Assembly (NCBI RefSeq): GCF_000019225.1
Contig: NC_010995.1
Location: forward strand, 1,310,501-1,374,500
Length of the DNA stretch: 64,000 bases
From: Cellvibrio japonicus Ueda107
GTDB lineage: Bacteria > Pseudomonadota > Gammaproteobacteria > Pseudomonadales > Cellvibrionaceae
Reading direction: 5' to 3'
In this document: piece after piece, positions 53,643 to 63,239 of the stretch
Position numbering within the stretch: position 1 is the first letter of the stretch
How the letters are laid out: every line of letters starts with the position of its first letter
Notes under the pieces: model-generated
Database searches by the model: none
What the model was told of the DNA's origin: nothing
The model's input: the letters and a program-made list of their open reading frames with translations, nothing else
Program-made: the position numbers and the translations under genes

Positions 53643-54566
53643 ATGGGTAAGGTGCCTCTCGGCGAACAAACCTTATATATTGGCATCGATGGCGGCGGGA
53701 CCAAATGCCGTGCACGTATCATTACCGACGATCAGCGGGTGCTGGGAACGGGTGTTGGTGGCCCAGCCAATCCGTTTCATGGTGTCCAGCAAACTAAAGA
53801 TTCCATTCGTACCGCTGCCGAGCTGGCGGCCCAGGAAGCGGGTTTGTCGCCTGCTGATATGGGTCGATTGATTGCCGGTGTCGGTCTGGCGGGTGTTAAT
53901 GTGCCCAGCCTCTATACTGTGATGAACCAGTGGCATCACCCCTTCAAACAGATGTTCCTGACAACCGATCTGCATATTGCCTGCCTGGGGGCCCATAACC
54001 GCGATGAAGGTGCGGTGATGATTGCCGGTACCGGTTCCTGTGGTTATTCCTATGTGAATGAGCGCGCCCTGTTTCTGGGGGGCCATGGCTTCCCTATCGG
54101 CGACAAAGGCAGTGGTGCCTGGTTGGGACTGGAAGCTATCAAAGCTATTCTGTTGGCGTCGGATAACCTCGGTCCACAAACATCCCTGAGCGATCCTATT
54201 GCCGATCTGCTGCAAGCCAAAGGCGTGATGATTGTTGATAAATTATTTGGCGCTCGCTCTGCTGATTATGCGCGTTTTGCTATCTATGTCATGGACGCCG
54301 CTGATGCCGGCGATGAAGTGGCAGTACGCATTGTAAAAGACGGCGCCACCTATATGAGTGATGTCGCCCGCCGCCTGTGGGCAACCCAGCCGGGGCGTAT
54401 GTCGATTATTGGCGGCCTTGCTCCACGCCTGGTTCCCTGGATGGATGCCGATATTGCCAATCGCCTGTCACCTGCATTGAATCAACCTGAATTCGGTGCA
54501 GTGTATTTTGCCCGGCAGGCGATGAAAAAAATGCTATCTATCGAGCCTGTCAGCAGCTTTTCCTGA
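53643..54566 (+). CDS. nagK: N-acetylglucosamine kinase, BadF/BcrA ATPase family
   Basis: It phosphorylates cytoplasmic GlcNAc to GlcNAc-6-phosphate. 307 residues of the actin-like ATPase type, distinct from E. coli NagK: phosphate-1 motif GIDGGGTKCRARI at about 14-26, GVGLAGVN, MIAGTGSCGYSY (phosphate-2 region), GDKGSGAWLG and IIGGLAP (adenosine motif). This is the Shewanella-type NagK. First gene of nagK-nagP-nagX-nagA-nagB, preceded by GGGG six bases before ATG. Confidence 0.9.
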   Translation: MGKVPLGEQTLYIGIDGGGTKCRARIITDDQRVLGTGVGGPANPFHGVQQTKDSIRTAAELAAQEAGLSPADMGRLIAGVGLAGVNVPSLYTVMNQWHHPFKQMFLTTDLHIACLGAHNRDEGAVMIAGTGSCGYSYVNERALFLGGHGFPIGDKGSGAWLGLEAIKAILLASDNLGPQTSLSDPIADLLQAKGVMIVDKLFGARSADYARFAIYVMDAADAGDEVAVRIVKDGATYMSDVARRLWATQPGRMSIIGGLAPRLVPWMDADIANRLSPALNQPEFGAVYFARQAMKKMLSIEPVSSFS

Positions 54567-54619
54567 TGGCCAGGTCAAGCCGGAAGCATGACGGAACATT
54601 TGTTTGAGGAATAATAACC

Positions 54620-55999
54620 ATGTCAGAACAAACATTAGAGCCTAATGCCACGACAGGAGCTAACTTTATGAGTCCTGAAATATCTGCTAGCCGCTCCAGT
54701 CAGTCAATCGTGATACCCATGTTGATCATTGGTACCTTGTTTTTTGTATTTGGCTTTGTGACCTGGCTGAATGGTTCATTGATTCCTTTTTTGAAAATCG
54801 TTTGTGAGCTGAATGAGTTCCAGGCGCTGCTGGTAGCAGCAGCGTTTTATATTGCCTACACCGTGTTTGCATTGCCCGCTGCTGCCGTATTGCGCCGTGT
54901 TGGTTACAAACGTGGCATGGTGGGTGGCCTGGGGGTGATGGCGGTCGGCGCCCTGTTGTTTATTCCCGCCGCCCAAACCACTTATTACGGTTTGTTTTTG
55001 TTTGCATTATTTGTATTGGGAGGGGGGCTGACGCTACTGCAAACAGCATCCAATCCTTACATCGTGTGTATAGGCCCACGTGAAAGCGCCGCTATGCGCA
55101 TCAGTATTATGGGCTTGGTGAATAAAGGTGCAGGTGTGGTTGTACCCCTGCTCTTTACCGCACTGATTTTAACCGGCATGGACCAGTTTTCAGATGAAGT
55201 GTTAAGCGCACTGGAGCCAGCCGCTCGCAATGAGCGCCTGGCAGAGTTGTCGGCGCGCCTGGTATATCCCTATGTACTTATGGCGATTGTCCTGATCGGT
55301 TTGATGGTTTTTGTGTATTGCTCTCCTTTGTCTGAACCTGTGTTGGATGACGAACCTGGCGAAGGGCAGGATGCCGACCTGGATAAGTTCGGTGTTCTGC
55401 GCTTTCCCCAATTAATCCTCGGTGCTCTGGCACTGTTTACTTATGTGGGTGTGGAAGTTATCGCCGGGGACACTATCGGCCTGTATGGCCAAAGCCTGGG
55501 GCTTGCCCATTTTGGTTCGCTCACGTCTTACACCATGGCATTTATGGTATTGGGGTATATCCTCGGGGTTCTTGCTATTCCCAAATACCTGAGCCAATCC
55601 AATGCGCTCCTGTTATCGGCGCTATTGGGGATGGTATTTACAGCGGGTATTGCCCTGAGCTCCACTAGTGATATCGGCATCTCCGAAGCACTGTTTGGCT
55701 GGATGGGAATTGCGGTTGTGCCTGATTCGGTGATGTTCCTTGCACTGCTCGGATTTGCCAATGCCTTGGTGTGGCCAGCGATTTGGCCATTGGCTCTGGA
55801 AGGCTTGGGCAAATATACCAGTACGGGGGCGGCATTATTGATTATGGGGATTGCCGGTGGTGCACTCTTGCCATTGGTATACGGTCATCTGGCCCATTCC
55901 GGTGGCGACAGCCAATCGGCTTACTGGATGATGTTGCCCTGTTATGCCTTTATTTTGTTCTATGCCATTAAGGGCCATAAATTGCGCCGTTGGAAATAA
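54620..55999 (+). CDS. nagP: GlcNAc transporter NagP (MFS, FucP family)
   Basis: A 459-residue, 12-span symporter of the FucP/NagP group. It keeps TLFFVFGFVTWLNGSLIPFLK, typical of NagP sequences, in place of the fucose-type LNDILL, and GLTLLQTASNPY. ATG 54620 has GAGGAATAA upstream. With NagK it forms a non-PTS uptake route, in which free GlcNAc enters and is then phosphorylated. Compare the FucP paralogue at 19734. Confidence 0.9.
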   Translation: MSEQTLEPNATTGANFMSPEISASRSSQSIVIPMLIIGTLFFVFGFVTWLNGSLIPFLKIVCELNEFQALLVAAAFYIAYTVFALPAAAVLRRVGYKRGMVGGLGVMAVGALLFIPAAQTTYYGLFLFALFVLGGGLTLLQTASNPYIVCIGPRESAAMRISIMGLVNKGAGVVVPLLFTALILTGMDQFSDEVLSALEPAARNERLAELSARLVYPYVLMAIVLIGLMVFVYCSPLSEPVLDDEPGEGQDADLDKFGVLRFPQLILGALALFTYVGVEVIAGDTIGLYGQSLGLAHFGSLTSYTMAFMVLGYILGVLAIPKYLSQSNALLLSALLGMVFTAGIALSSTSDIGISEALFGWMGIAVVPDSVMFLALLGFANALVWPAIWPLALEGLGKYTSTGAALLIMGIAGGALLPLVYGHLAHSGGDSQSAYWMMLPCYAFILFYAIKGHKLRRWK

Positions 56000-56060
56000 T
56001 TGCCATTGGTATCATACGCCGGGACGCGCTCAGCAACCGTTTGATGCTATTGAGGTTTAT

Positions 56061-57161
56061 ATGGTAAAGCAGCGCTTCCTGGCCCTGGATGTCATGCGTG
56101 GTTTAACGCTTGCACTCATGATTCTGGTAAACACGCCAGGTTCCTGGAGCCATGTCTATGGGCCTTTACTCCATGCGGATTGGCATGGTGTCACCCCCAC
56201 GGATTTCGTCTTCCCTTTCTTCCTGTTTATTGTTGGCTCGGCAATGTACTTTTCGGTGCGTGGCCTGGCGCAATTAAGCTTGTCCCAACAATTGCGCAAA
56301 GTGGGGCGTCGCGTCCTGCTGTTATTCGTGATGGGTATTTTATTGGCGGCTTATCCATTCACGGCGGATGTACATGATTGGCGCATTATGGGCGTATTAC
56401 AGCGCATTGCGTTGGCCTATGGTGTTGCTGCCTTGATTGTTCTCTATGCGGGTTTCAATGCTCGCCTGTTAATGGCTGCCGGTTTGTTGCTGGGTTATTG
56501 GATATTGCTGGCCTTGGCGGGCAGTGACCCCTATAGCCTTGAGCACAACCTGGTTCGCCAGTTGGATATTACCTTGCTGGGCGAGTCCCACCTGTGGCAA
56601 GGCAAGGGCCTGGCGTTTGATCCGGAGGGGTTGCTGAGTACCTTGCCTGCCGTAGTCAATGTGCTGGCAGGGTTTGAAGCAACCCGTGTGCTCCTGGCGA
56701 GTGACAATAAACCGCAGGCGATTCGGACATTATTAATAGCCGCGCTGGGCCTGGTATTGCTGGCACTCTTGTGGAACCTGTGGATGCCCATTAACAAGTC
56801 CCTGTGGACCAGTCCTTTTGTGCTGTTAACATCGGGTATTGCGATTGCGTTTTTGATGTTGCTGATTCGCCTTGAGCAGGTAACAAGTCCGCTGGTATCG
56901 AGTTGGCTGCAACCGCTGTATCAAGGCTTTGCAATCATTGGAAAAAACCCACTGTTTATTTATTGCCTATCGTTTGTATGGGCCACCAGTATGTATTTGA
57001 TTCCGGTGGGCGATACCACACTTTATGGTGCAATCTACGAATTTTTTAAACGCTTTGCCGATCCTTACCTTGCCTCGCTGTTGTTTGCGTTGTTGCAGGT
57101 GGCAATTTTCTGGTTCATTGCCTGGGTATTGCATAAGCGCAATATTGTGATCAGTCTCTAG
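56061..57161 (+). CDS. nagX: NagX family membrane protein (HGSNAT-like, DUF5009)
   Basis: 366 residues with about ten hydrophobic spans. It starts RFLALDVMRGLTLALMILVNTPGSW and has TPTDFVFPFFLFIVGSAMYFS, LLLFVMGILLAAYPF, IMGVLQRIALAYGVAAL and KNPLFIYCLSFVW, matching NagX, related to heparan-alpha-glucosaminide N-acetyltransferase. In Shewanella-type nag clusters it accompanies NagP. Its exact activity is unproven; transfer or release of acetyl on the sugar has been suggested. ATG 56061 is chosen because a longer frame overlaps nagP. Confidence 0.85.
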   Translation: MVKQRFLALDVMRGLTLALMILVNTPGSWSHVYGPLLHADWHGVTPTDFVFPFFLFIVGSAMYFSVRGLAQLSLSQQLRKVGRRVLLLFVMGILLAAYPFTADVHDWRIMGVLQRIALAYGVAALIVLYAGFNARLLMAAGLLLGYWILLALAGSDPYSLEHNLVRQLDITLLGESHLWQGKGLAFDPEGLLSTLPAVVNVLAGFEATRVLLASDNKPQAIRTLLIAALGLVLLALLWNLWMPINKSLWTSPFVLLTSGIAIAFLMLLIRLEQVTSPLVSSWLQPLYQGFAIIGKNPLFIYCLSFVWATSMYLIPVGDTTLYGAIYEFFKRFADPYLASLLFALLQVAIFWFIAWVLHKRNIVISL

Positions 57162-57191
57162 CGCATTGATATTATTGTTTGAGGTAAACGC

Positions 57192-58337
57192 ATGAAACAC
57201 GCACTGGTAGGTGCACGCTTGTTTGATGGTGAAGTGTTTATCGATGGGCATGCACTGGTTATCCATAATGGTTTGATAGAACAGCAGTTGCCAATCAACC
57301 AGTTGGATACTTCAATCGAGCGTATCGATTTGCAGGGGGGAGTGCTGGCCCCCGGTTTTATTGATCTGCAAGTGAATGGTGGTGGCGGTGCTTTTTTTAC
57401 TAACGACACCAGTTTATCCGCCTTACAAAACATGCTGGACGGCCATCGCCCAACAGGCACTACTTCCATGTTGCCGACCCTGATTAGCGACACCCGCGCT
57501 GTGCATCAAGCCGGTGTCGATGCCGTGGCTCGTGCAATATCAGCGGGAATGCAGGGTATTTTGGGGGTACATGTGGAGGGCCCGTTTTTTGATTTAGCCC
57601 GCCGTGGCGCACATAACGAGCGCTATATCCGTACCATGGAAGCGGCTGATATTGAATGGCTCAGTGAGTCCCGGCCTTTCAAGGTCATGCTGACCCTCGC
57701 ACCTGAGCATGCCTTGCCCGGACAAATCAAAGCCTTGAGTGATGCCGGTGTTGTGGTTTGTGCCGGCCATACCGATGCGCACTATGAGCAAGTAGTGGAT
57801 GCCATTAGTGAAGGGCTTGCGGGTTTTACCCATTTGTACAATGCCATGCGCCCAACCACGGGACGTGAACCCGGGGTAGTGGGTGCGGCGTTGGATTCTG
57901 CCAATACCTGGTGCGGCATTATTATCGATACCTATCATGTGCACGCTGCATCGGCACGTGTTGCCTATGCCGCTAAACCGCGCGGCAAGGTGTATCTGGT
58001 GACCGATGCCATGTCCACTGTCGGCTCGACAGAAAAATCCTTCCAGATTTACGGCGAAACCATTTATGAAAAAGAGGGCTGCCTGGTCAATGCCGAAGGA
58101 CGCCTGGCGGGCAGCGCCATTGGCATGATTGACGCTGTGCGCCTTAATACCCGATGGGTGGGTATGGATTTGGCAGAAAGCTTGCGTATGGCGTCGCTCT
58201 ATCCCGCGCAATTTATGCAAGTCGATTCTTACCTGGGGCGTATAGCGCCGGGATTCCGTGCGGACCTGGTCCACTTTACCGATGATTTCCAGGTGACGTC
58301 TACCTGGGTTGCCGGTGACTACCGTCAACATGCGTGA
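57192..58337 (+). CDS. nagA: N-acetylglucosamine-6-phosphate deacetylase
   Basis: Removes acetate from GlcNAc-6-phosphate. 381 residues of the amidohydrolase superfamily: GGVLAPGFIDLQVNGGGGAFF, HVEGPFFDLARRGAHN (metal Glu), GHTDAHYEQ and THLYNAM (metal His), and the catalytic Asp in YLVTDAMSTVGS. The E. coli-like HxEGP motif is present. It lies 30 bases after nagX and 34 before nagB. Confidence 0.93.
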   Translation: MKHALVGARLFDGEVFIDGHALVIHNGLIEQQLPINQLDTSIERIDLQGGVLAPGFIDLQVNGGGGAFFTNDTSLSALQNMLDGHRPTGTTSMLPTLISDTRAVHQAGVDAVARAISAGMQGILGVHVEGPFFDLARRGAHNERYIRTMEAADIEWLSESRPFKVMLTLAPEHALPGQIKALSDAGVVVCAGHTDAHYEQVVDAISEGLAGFTHLYNAMRPTTGREPGVVGAALDSANTWCGIIIDTYHVHAASARVAYAAKPRGKVYLVTDAMSTVGSTEKSFQIYGETIYEKEGCLVNAEGRLAGSAIGMIDAVRLNTRWVGMDLAESLRMASLYPAQFMQVDSYLGRIAPGFRADLVHFTDDFQVTSTWVAGDYRQHA

Positions 58338-58371
58338 AGCGTTAAAACACAAACACTCACTGGAGTGATGC

Positions 58372-59163
58372 ATGAAAGTTGTTATTCTCAATGATGCTGC
58401 TGCCGTAGCACGCTATGGTGCAGATTTGTTTATCCGGCAAATCCACAAAAAACCGGATTCGGTATTGGGCCTGGCAACAGGGTCTACACCGGTAGCACTT
58501 TATAAGGAACTGATCCTGGCCTATCGCGAAGGGCGCGTGACCTTTAAGCAGGTAAGCAGTTTTAACCTGGATGAATATTTGGGGCTGGATGCTGCCCATC
58601 CCCAAAGTTATCGCTACTTTATGAATGAGCAATTGTTCAACCACATTGATATTGATAAGGCTCACACCCTGGTGCCACCGGGGGATGCCGCTGACCCTAT
58701 TGCCGCCTGTGCGCTCTATGAAAAAGCCATTGCCCAACGGGGAGGGATTGATGTGCAATTGTTGGGTATTGGCCGCAATGGGCACATAGGTTTTAACGAG
58801 CCATCGTCATCCTTAATGTCCCGCACCCGGGTAAAAACACTGACCCGTGCGACCATCGACGATAACGCCCGTTTTTTTGCACCGGATGAATACCAGCCGC
58901 ACCTTTCAATCACTATGGGAATCGGTACGATTCTCGAATCGAAGAAAGTGGTGTTATTAGCCACTGGGGAAAATAAAGCTGATGCGATCAAAGCTACTGT
59001 TGAAGGGCCTTTGACCGCTGCTTGTCCGGCCTCTGCGTTGCAATTGCATGAGCAGGCAGTGCTGATTATTGACGAAGCGGCTGCATCCAAATTATCGGAT
59101 GTGGAGTTTTACAAGCACATCGAGCGCGAAAACCAAAAGCTGTTGGATCGGCTCGGTTATTAA
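58372..59163 (+). CDS. nagB: Glucosamine-6-phosphate deaminase
   Basis: Converts glucosamine-6-phosphate to fructose-6-phosphate and ammonia, joining the pathway to glycolysis. 263 residues, LGLATGSTP near 32-40, the enolisation Asp67 in FNLDEYLGL, and GIGRNGHIGFNEP with His138 and Glu143. Asn136 stands where E. coli has Asp, as in the Bacillus-type enzymes, so it is not a lost residue. Last gene of the nag operon. Confidence 0.93.
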   Translation: MKVVILNDAAAVARYGADLFIRQIHKKPDSVLGLATGSTPVALYKELILAYREGRVTFKQVSSFNLDEYLGLDAAHPQSYRYFMNEQLFNHIDIDKAHTLVPPGDAADPIAACALYEKAIAQRGGIDVQLLGIGRNGHIGFNEPSSSLMSRTRVKTLTRATIDDNARFFAPDEYQPHLSITMGIGTILESKKVVLLATGENKADAIKATVEGPLTAACPASALQLHEQAVLIIDEAAASKLSDVEFYKHIERENQKLLDRLGY

Positions 59164-59173
59164 TCTGCATAAA

Positions 59174-59204
59174 ACCCGCCCGGTTTTCGCCAAGCCGGGC
59201 GGGT
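59174..59204 (+). terminator. GC-rich hairpin after nagB
   Basis: ACCCGCCCGG (59174-59183) pairs with CCGGGCGGGT (59195-59204) across 11 bases. There is no T-run, so termination may be partial. The nagR gene converges from the other side. Confidence 0.5.
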
Positions 59205-59347
59205 GCCATCTACAACCACTGTTTCCCTTTGGTATTGGCAGATCCCGGGGATTTGCCATCAACCGGCCGGCCTGGTGCCGCCGGAGCTCTCCCTCACCAA
59301 TGTTCAAGCTGCTGCATGCCCGGCCAGGTATTACCGCGCATAGCCAT

Positions 59348-60433
59348 TCAGCGCTTGCTGGGGGCAGGGCAGGTGGAGTCGCGCACAATAAGTTGCGGAT
59401 AAAAACCTTCACTATCGACATCGCGGCCATCCTTGCGGATAGACTCGATCAGCAGGGCCGTTGCCCGTTCGGCAATGGTTGTGTTGGGCTGCTGTGCCGT
59501 CGTCAGGTTGGGCCAGGCCTGGCGAGAAAACGGGCTGTCCTCGAAGCCGACAATCGATAATTGTTGTGGCACATCCACGCCCTGGATACGGGCTGCAAAC
59601 AGGGTACCTGCGGCTATTTCATCGTTACAGGCGAAGACGGCGGTAGGCTTGAGGTTAGAGGCCAGCAGTTGGCGTGTACGCTTTACCCCGGACTCGAAGG
59701 AATATTCCCCCGGCAATATCAATTTCTTATCCATGCTGATCTTGTTCGCTTTGAGCGCGGCTTTATACCCTTCAAGGCGCTCCCCGCTGGATTTATGCGC
59801 CTCCTCACCACCGAGGAACGCAATCGCTTTGTGACCCAGGTCAATCAGGTATTGGGTGATCTTATAAGCGGCGGTACGGTCGTCAATAAAAATACAGGGG
59901 GATTTCTTGTCGGGCGCCTGGGAGCCTGACAGGATGCGCACAAAGGGGATTTTACGTTTGCCAAGGGCGCTAAGCACTTCGGGCATTTCTGACATGGGGG
60001 GGGTTAATACCAGGCCTCCGACCTGGCTGCGATCCACCATATTAAGCACCTCATCGATGATATCCGGCGCTTTGGAATCGCAGGGGTGGATGACCAGCTC
60101 ATAACCCTGGCGGCGGCACTCGCCCAAAATACCCCGCTGCATGTCAATCACATAGTTGCTGTTGGGGTTGTCGTAGATAAAGCCGATGGAGGAGGCTGCA
60201 CCACGCAATAAGCGGGCAGACAGGTTGGGTTGGTAATTGAGTGCCTTGACGGCCTGCATGACCTTTTCCTGCAACTCGGGGCCGACACTGGCTTCCTTGT
60301 TGATTACCCGTGATACGGTCTTAAAGGACACGCCTGCCAGCTTGGCGACGTCCTTGATGGTTGCCTTGGTTTTTCCTGGGGCTTTCTCAACACTGGTTCT
60401 TTTTTCAGACGCTGCTTTCATACTGGGGCACAC
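59348..60433 (-). CDS. nagR: LacI-family repressor of GlcNAc use
   Basis: 361 residues. After a basic 23-residue tail comes the LacI helix-turn-helix (ATIKDVAKLAGVSFKTVSRVINKEASV) and the hinge helix (NYQPNLSARLLRGAASSIG), then a periplasmic-binding-like sensor domain (GFIYDNPNSNYV, GGLVLTPPMSEM, FIDDRTAAY, AVFACNDEIAAGTLFAA, VGFEDSPFSRQAWPNLTT). The palindromes GACAACGTTGTC at the two nag promoters fit a LacI protein. No copy was seen before nagR itself, so autoregulation is not evident. The start may be ATG 60421. Confidence 0.88.
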   Translation of the reverse strand: MCPSMKAASEKRTSVEKAPGKTKATIKDVAKLAGVSFKTVSRVINKEASVGPELQEKVMQAVKALNYQPNLSARLLRGAASSIGFIYDNPNSNYVIDMQRGILGECRRQGYELVIHPCDSKAPDIIDEVLNMVDRSQVGGLVLTPPMSEMPEVLSALGKRKIPFVRILSGSQAPDKKSPCIFIDDRTAAYKITQYLIDLGHKAIAFLGGEEAHKSSGERLEGYKAALKANKISMDKKLILPGEYSFESGVKRTRQLLASNLKPTAVFACNDEIAAGTLFAARIQGVDVPQQLSIVGFEDSPFSRQAWPNLTTAQQPNTTIAERATALLIESIRKDGRDVDSEGFYPQLIVRDSTCPAPSKR

Positions 60434-60703
60434 AGGTTATTTTTTGATAATTGCGCAGGGGCAATCTAGGCTCAAGATATGGATCCGTATGGGGTGTAAG
60501 GGTAGAGCTTCGCCGTTACAAGCGCAATCCCGCTGCGGGGCCAGAACACCTGTTCGTCGCTCAAAACAGGCCGCAAGTTTTGTAAAAAGGCTTTGGCTGA
60601 GCTTTTGATGTTGTTAGCCTTACTCCAAGCAGAGCCCTGCATTCATGCACAGGCTTGCGTAAATACTCGATCATCGAGTGAATAATAAATGAGGCACTGG
60701 TTT

Positions 60704-61573
60704 ATGAACATCATGCATTTATCACGGTTGCAACTCTGGTTTTTACCCCTGTTTCTACTGGCGGCAGCTTTGGTCCTGGCGATATCACCCGCCGCTCGCG
60801 CTGAACATTCACTGACCCAGGTATGGAAGACCGAGGGTTTGGCCGTTCCTGAGTCCGTTCTTTATATGAAGGACAAGAAAGAGCCTTATCTACTGGTTTC
60901 CCTGATTGATGGTGTCCCCACCGAAGTTGATGGTAAGGGGGGAATCGCCAAGTTGGGTACGGATGGTGAAGTGCTGGATGCTGAATGGATTACTGGCCTC
61001 AATGCCCCCAAGGGCATGGGCACCGATGGCAAATTGCTGTATGTGGCAGATATTACCGAACTGGTGGTTATTGATATCAAAAAACAACGTGTTGTTAAAA
61101 AAGTCCCGGTACCTGAGGCGGTATTTCTGAATGATGTGACCGTGAGTTCTTTAGGTGTAGTGTATGTTTCTGATACACGCACACACAGGGTACATATGTA
61201 TGATGGCAAGAAAATCCATCTGTACCTGGATGGGGTGGATAATGCCAATGGTTTGTTTGCATTGGGCAATAGCCTGGTCGTTGGTTCAGCCAAACAATTG
61301 CTGATATTTGATGCAAACAAAAAGCCACTGGTACTGGCGCAAGGCTTTGCTGAAAATATCGACGGCGTGGAAATGGTTGCACGCGGTGAATTCGTGGTGT
61401 CTTGCTGGCTGGGGTTGGTTTATTACGTCTACGGCGATGGGCGCATCCAGCAAATGCTGGATCTGCGCGAACAAAAAATCAATACTGCAGACCTTGGGTT
61501 CGATCCTGAACAGCGTGTGGTCTTGGTTCCCAATTTCTTTAAGAATTCAGTAACAGCGTATCGCCTGGAGTAA
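60704..61573 (+). CDS. SMP-30/gluconolactonase-like secreted beta-propeller protein
   Basis: About 289 residues with a Sec signal (hydrophobic run ending PAARA) and a six-bladed-propeller pattern: LAVPESVLYMKDK, GLNAPKGMGTDGKLLYVADI, VFLNDVTVSSLGVVYVSDTRTHRV, DNANGLFALGNSLVVGS, ENIDGVEMVARGEFVVSCW. The metal-site acidic residues of true lactonases were not confirmed. ATG 60704 is preferred over 60689 for its GAGG spacing. It stands alone after nagR, followed by a strong terminator. Function unknown. Confidence 0.75.
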   Translation: MNIMHLSRLQLWFLPLFLLAAALVLAISPAARAEHSLTQVWKTEGLAVPESVLYMKDKKEPYLLVSLIDGVPTEVDGKGGIAKLGTDGEVLDAEWITGLNAPKGMGTDGKLLYVADITELVVIDIKKQRVVKKVPVPEAVFLNDVTVSSLGVVYVSDTRTHRVHMYDGKKIHLYLDGVDNANGLFALGNSLVVGSAKQLLIFDANKKPLVLAQGFAENIDGVEMVARGEFVVSCWLGLVYYVYGDGRIQQMLDLREQKINTADLGFDPEQRVVLVPNFFKNSVTAYRLE

Positions 61574-61585
61574 TTTTTCCTCTGT

Positions 61586-61626
61586 AAAGAAGCCCCTGTT
61601 ATTTTATGGATAACAGGGGCTTCTTT
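61586..61626. terminator. Bidirectional rho-independent terminator
   Basis: AAAGAAGCCCCTGTTAT (61586-61602) pairs perfectly over 17 bases with ATAACAGGGGCTTCTTT (61610-61626) across 7 bases. The A and T ends let it serve both the SMP-30-like gene and the convergent DUF1244 gene. Confidence 0.88.
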
Positions 61627-61644
61627 ATGCTCGGATTCACGAGA

Positions 61645-61962
61645 TCAAGAATGCTTGTCTGGCGACTGCCTGGCAAAGGCCGCCAGTTGTTCGGCACTGG
61701 CTTCCTGTTGGTATTGGGCTTTCCATTCACTGTAGGGGATACCATAAACACGCTCGCGTGCATCTTCATAGTCAATATCAATGCCCTGGTCTTTTGCGGC
61801 AGCGACATACCATTTACTTAAGCAGTTGCGACAAAATCCGGCAAGGTTCATTAAGTCAATATTCTGTACATCCTTGCGAGCGTCCAGGTGTTCCAGCAGG
61901 CGGCGGAACACAGCGGCTTCCAGGGTTTGTTGGGTGGTATCCGGTAGTTCTTTAATGTTCAT
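61645..61962 (-). CDS. DUF1244 family protein
   Basis: 105 residues. The family core is clear: LEAAVFRRLLEHLDARKDVQNIDLMNLAGFCRNCLSKWYVAAAKDQGIDIDYEDARERVYGIPYSEWK-type sequence, with two Cys in FCRNC that could bind metal. ATG 61962 has AGGAG 8 bases upstream; a frame from 61980 overlaps the previous stop. The family role is not known. It is immediately downstream of the J-domain/RDD gene on the minus strand and so probably cotranscribed. Confidence 0.82.
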   Translation of the reverse strand: MNIKELPDTTQQTLEAAVFRRLLEHLDARKDVQNIDLMNLAGFCRNCLSKWYVAAAKDQGIDIDYEDARERVYGIPYSEWKAQYQQEASAEQLAAFARQSPDKHS

Positions 61963-61979
61963 CAACGATTTCTCCTGCA

Positions 61980-63239
61980 TCAGGACTGGCGCGAACGGCG
62001 CATATCAATCACATAGGTTTTGGTCATGCGGTCATGTATCAGCTTATCGCCCATCATGGCGTTAATGATGAGTGCAATATAGGTAAACAGGGCAGTGATA
62101 CTGAATACCAGGCTGCGACAGAACCCCTGGAAGGGTGTCATGCGCTCAAAGTGTTTGTTGGTGACAACCAGGCCCATAATCAATTTGCCCAGGGTTGCCT
62201 GGGTTGATGAACACTCACATGCCCAGAAATAAAAAAATCCAAGCACGAGGGGAATGATAAGCACAGCATTATTAACGTTATCACTACCGGTTTGTCGCGC
62301 CAGGTCACTGAGCAGGAGCGATGAGATAAAAAACATACCCACCAGATCAATAACCAGGGCCGCAAGGCGTTTCATCGGGCTGGCGTAGTAAAGGGTTTCC
62401 GGTTGCAGAACCGGTTTAGCCATTTTGATGCTGCTGGCACCGCGTACACCTTCCACTGCCTGCCGGGATTGCTCCAATGGCTCAGTTTCACTGATTTGCG
62501 CGAGTAATGGAGCGTATTCCTCCTCCTCGAAGAAACGATAAATATGATGCTGGTTAAGCTTCCAGTTAAAGATGCTGTCCAGGTAGGTGAGTACGCGTGA
62601 GCCAATCAGGATCAGCGGCTTATTATGGTTGCGTTTGTTGTGTTCCTGGATGACTTGCAAGATGCCCAGGCCCAAACGCCAATTGAATTGATCGTCGAGG
62701 ATAAACGGGGAGCGCATCAAAAACTCCCAGGATTCAGGCATATGCAACTCGCTGGTGGTATTGAGCAATGCCTGGGCCAGTGCTACCAAACGTTCGCCTT
62801 CTATTTGGTAGGGGTTGGGCTCTTCCGCCAGGGATGGCTCGCCAGGTGTTTCGGCCTGGCCTTCCGCCGATGATAACCCTGCCGATGGTGGCAGCGCGCT
62901 TGACTCGGGTTCAGCCAGCGGGACTTCCGGTTGTGGTTGTGTGCCAATGTTGTCAGAACCTGTGCCTGCGGGGCTGCTCTGTTCTGCTGAGGCGACGTGA
63001 GCGGAGGCCTGGACGGTGTTTTCTGCGGGAGATTCGTCTGTTACCGGTGGTTGCTCTTGCTGTGCTTGGTAATGCTGGTAGGCAGCGTAGTCCAATGCCG
63101 TTTTATAGGCGTGGTGTAACGCCTGAAAGGCCTCTGGTTGTTCATCCGGTCGCGTTGTTTTTAGCTTGCGCGCATAAGCGCGTTTGATATCGCGGCTGTC
63201 ACTGGTGGGCTCCAGCTCCAGTATTTCCCATATGTTCAT
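61980..63239 (-). CDS. J-domain protein with RDD membrane domain
   Basis: 419 residues. Residues 1-50 look like a J domain (MNIWEILELEPTSDSRDIKRAYARKL), with RPD where HPD is usual. A Pro/Glu/Ser-rich linker follows (about 60-145), then a helical region, then an RDD membrane domain (about 285-410, RLAALVIDLVGMFFISSLLL, ATLGKLIMGLVVTN, FQGFCRSLVFSITALF). It starts next to the hscC stop. J-domain partners of HscC (DjlB/DjlC in E. coli) are membrane-anchored and share this neighbourhood, so it is probably the co-chaperone of that Hsp70. Confidence 0.82.
   Translation of the reverse strand: MNIWEILELEPTSDSRDIKRAYARKLKTTRPDEQPEAFQALHHAYKTALDYAAYQHYQAQQEQPPVTDESPAENTVQASAHVASAEQSSPAGTGSDNIGTQPQPEVPLAEPESSALPPSAGLSSAEGQAETPGEPSLAEEPNPYQIEGERLVALAQALLNTTSELHMPESWEFLMRSPFILDDQFNWRLGLGILQVIQEHNKRNHNKPLILIGSRVLTYLDSIFNWKLNQHHIYRFFEEEEYAPLLAQISETEPLEQSRQAVEGVRGASSIKMAKPVLQPETLYYASPMKRLAALVIDLVGMFFISSLLLSDLARQTGSDNVNNAVLIIPLVLGFFYFWACECSSTQATLGKLIMGLVVTNKHFERMTPFQGFCRSLVFSITALFTYIALIINAMMGDKLIHDRMTKTYVIDMRRSRQS

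Noticed and set aside
58372..59163. NagB with a lost catalytic Asp
   Set aside because: Asn136 replaces the E. coli Asp, but the same Asn occurs in Bacillus-type NagB and the other catalytic residues are present.
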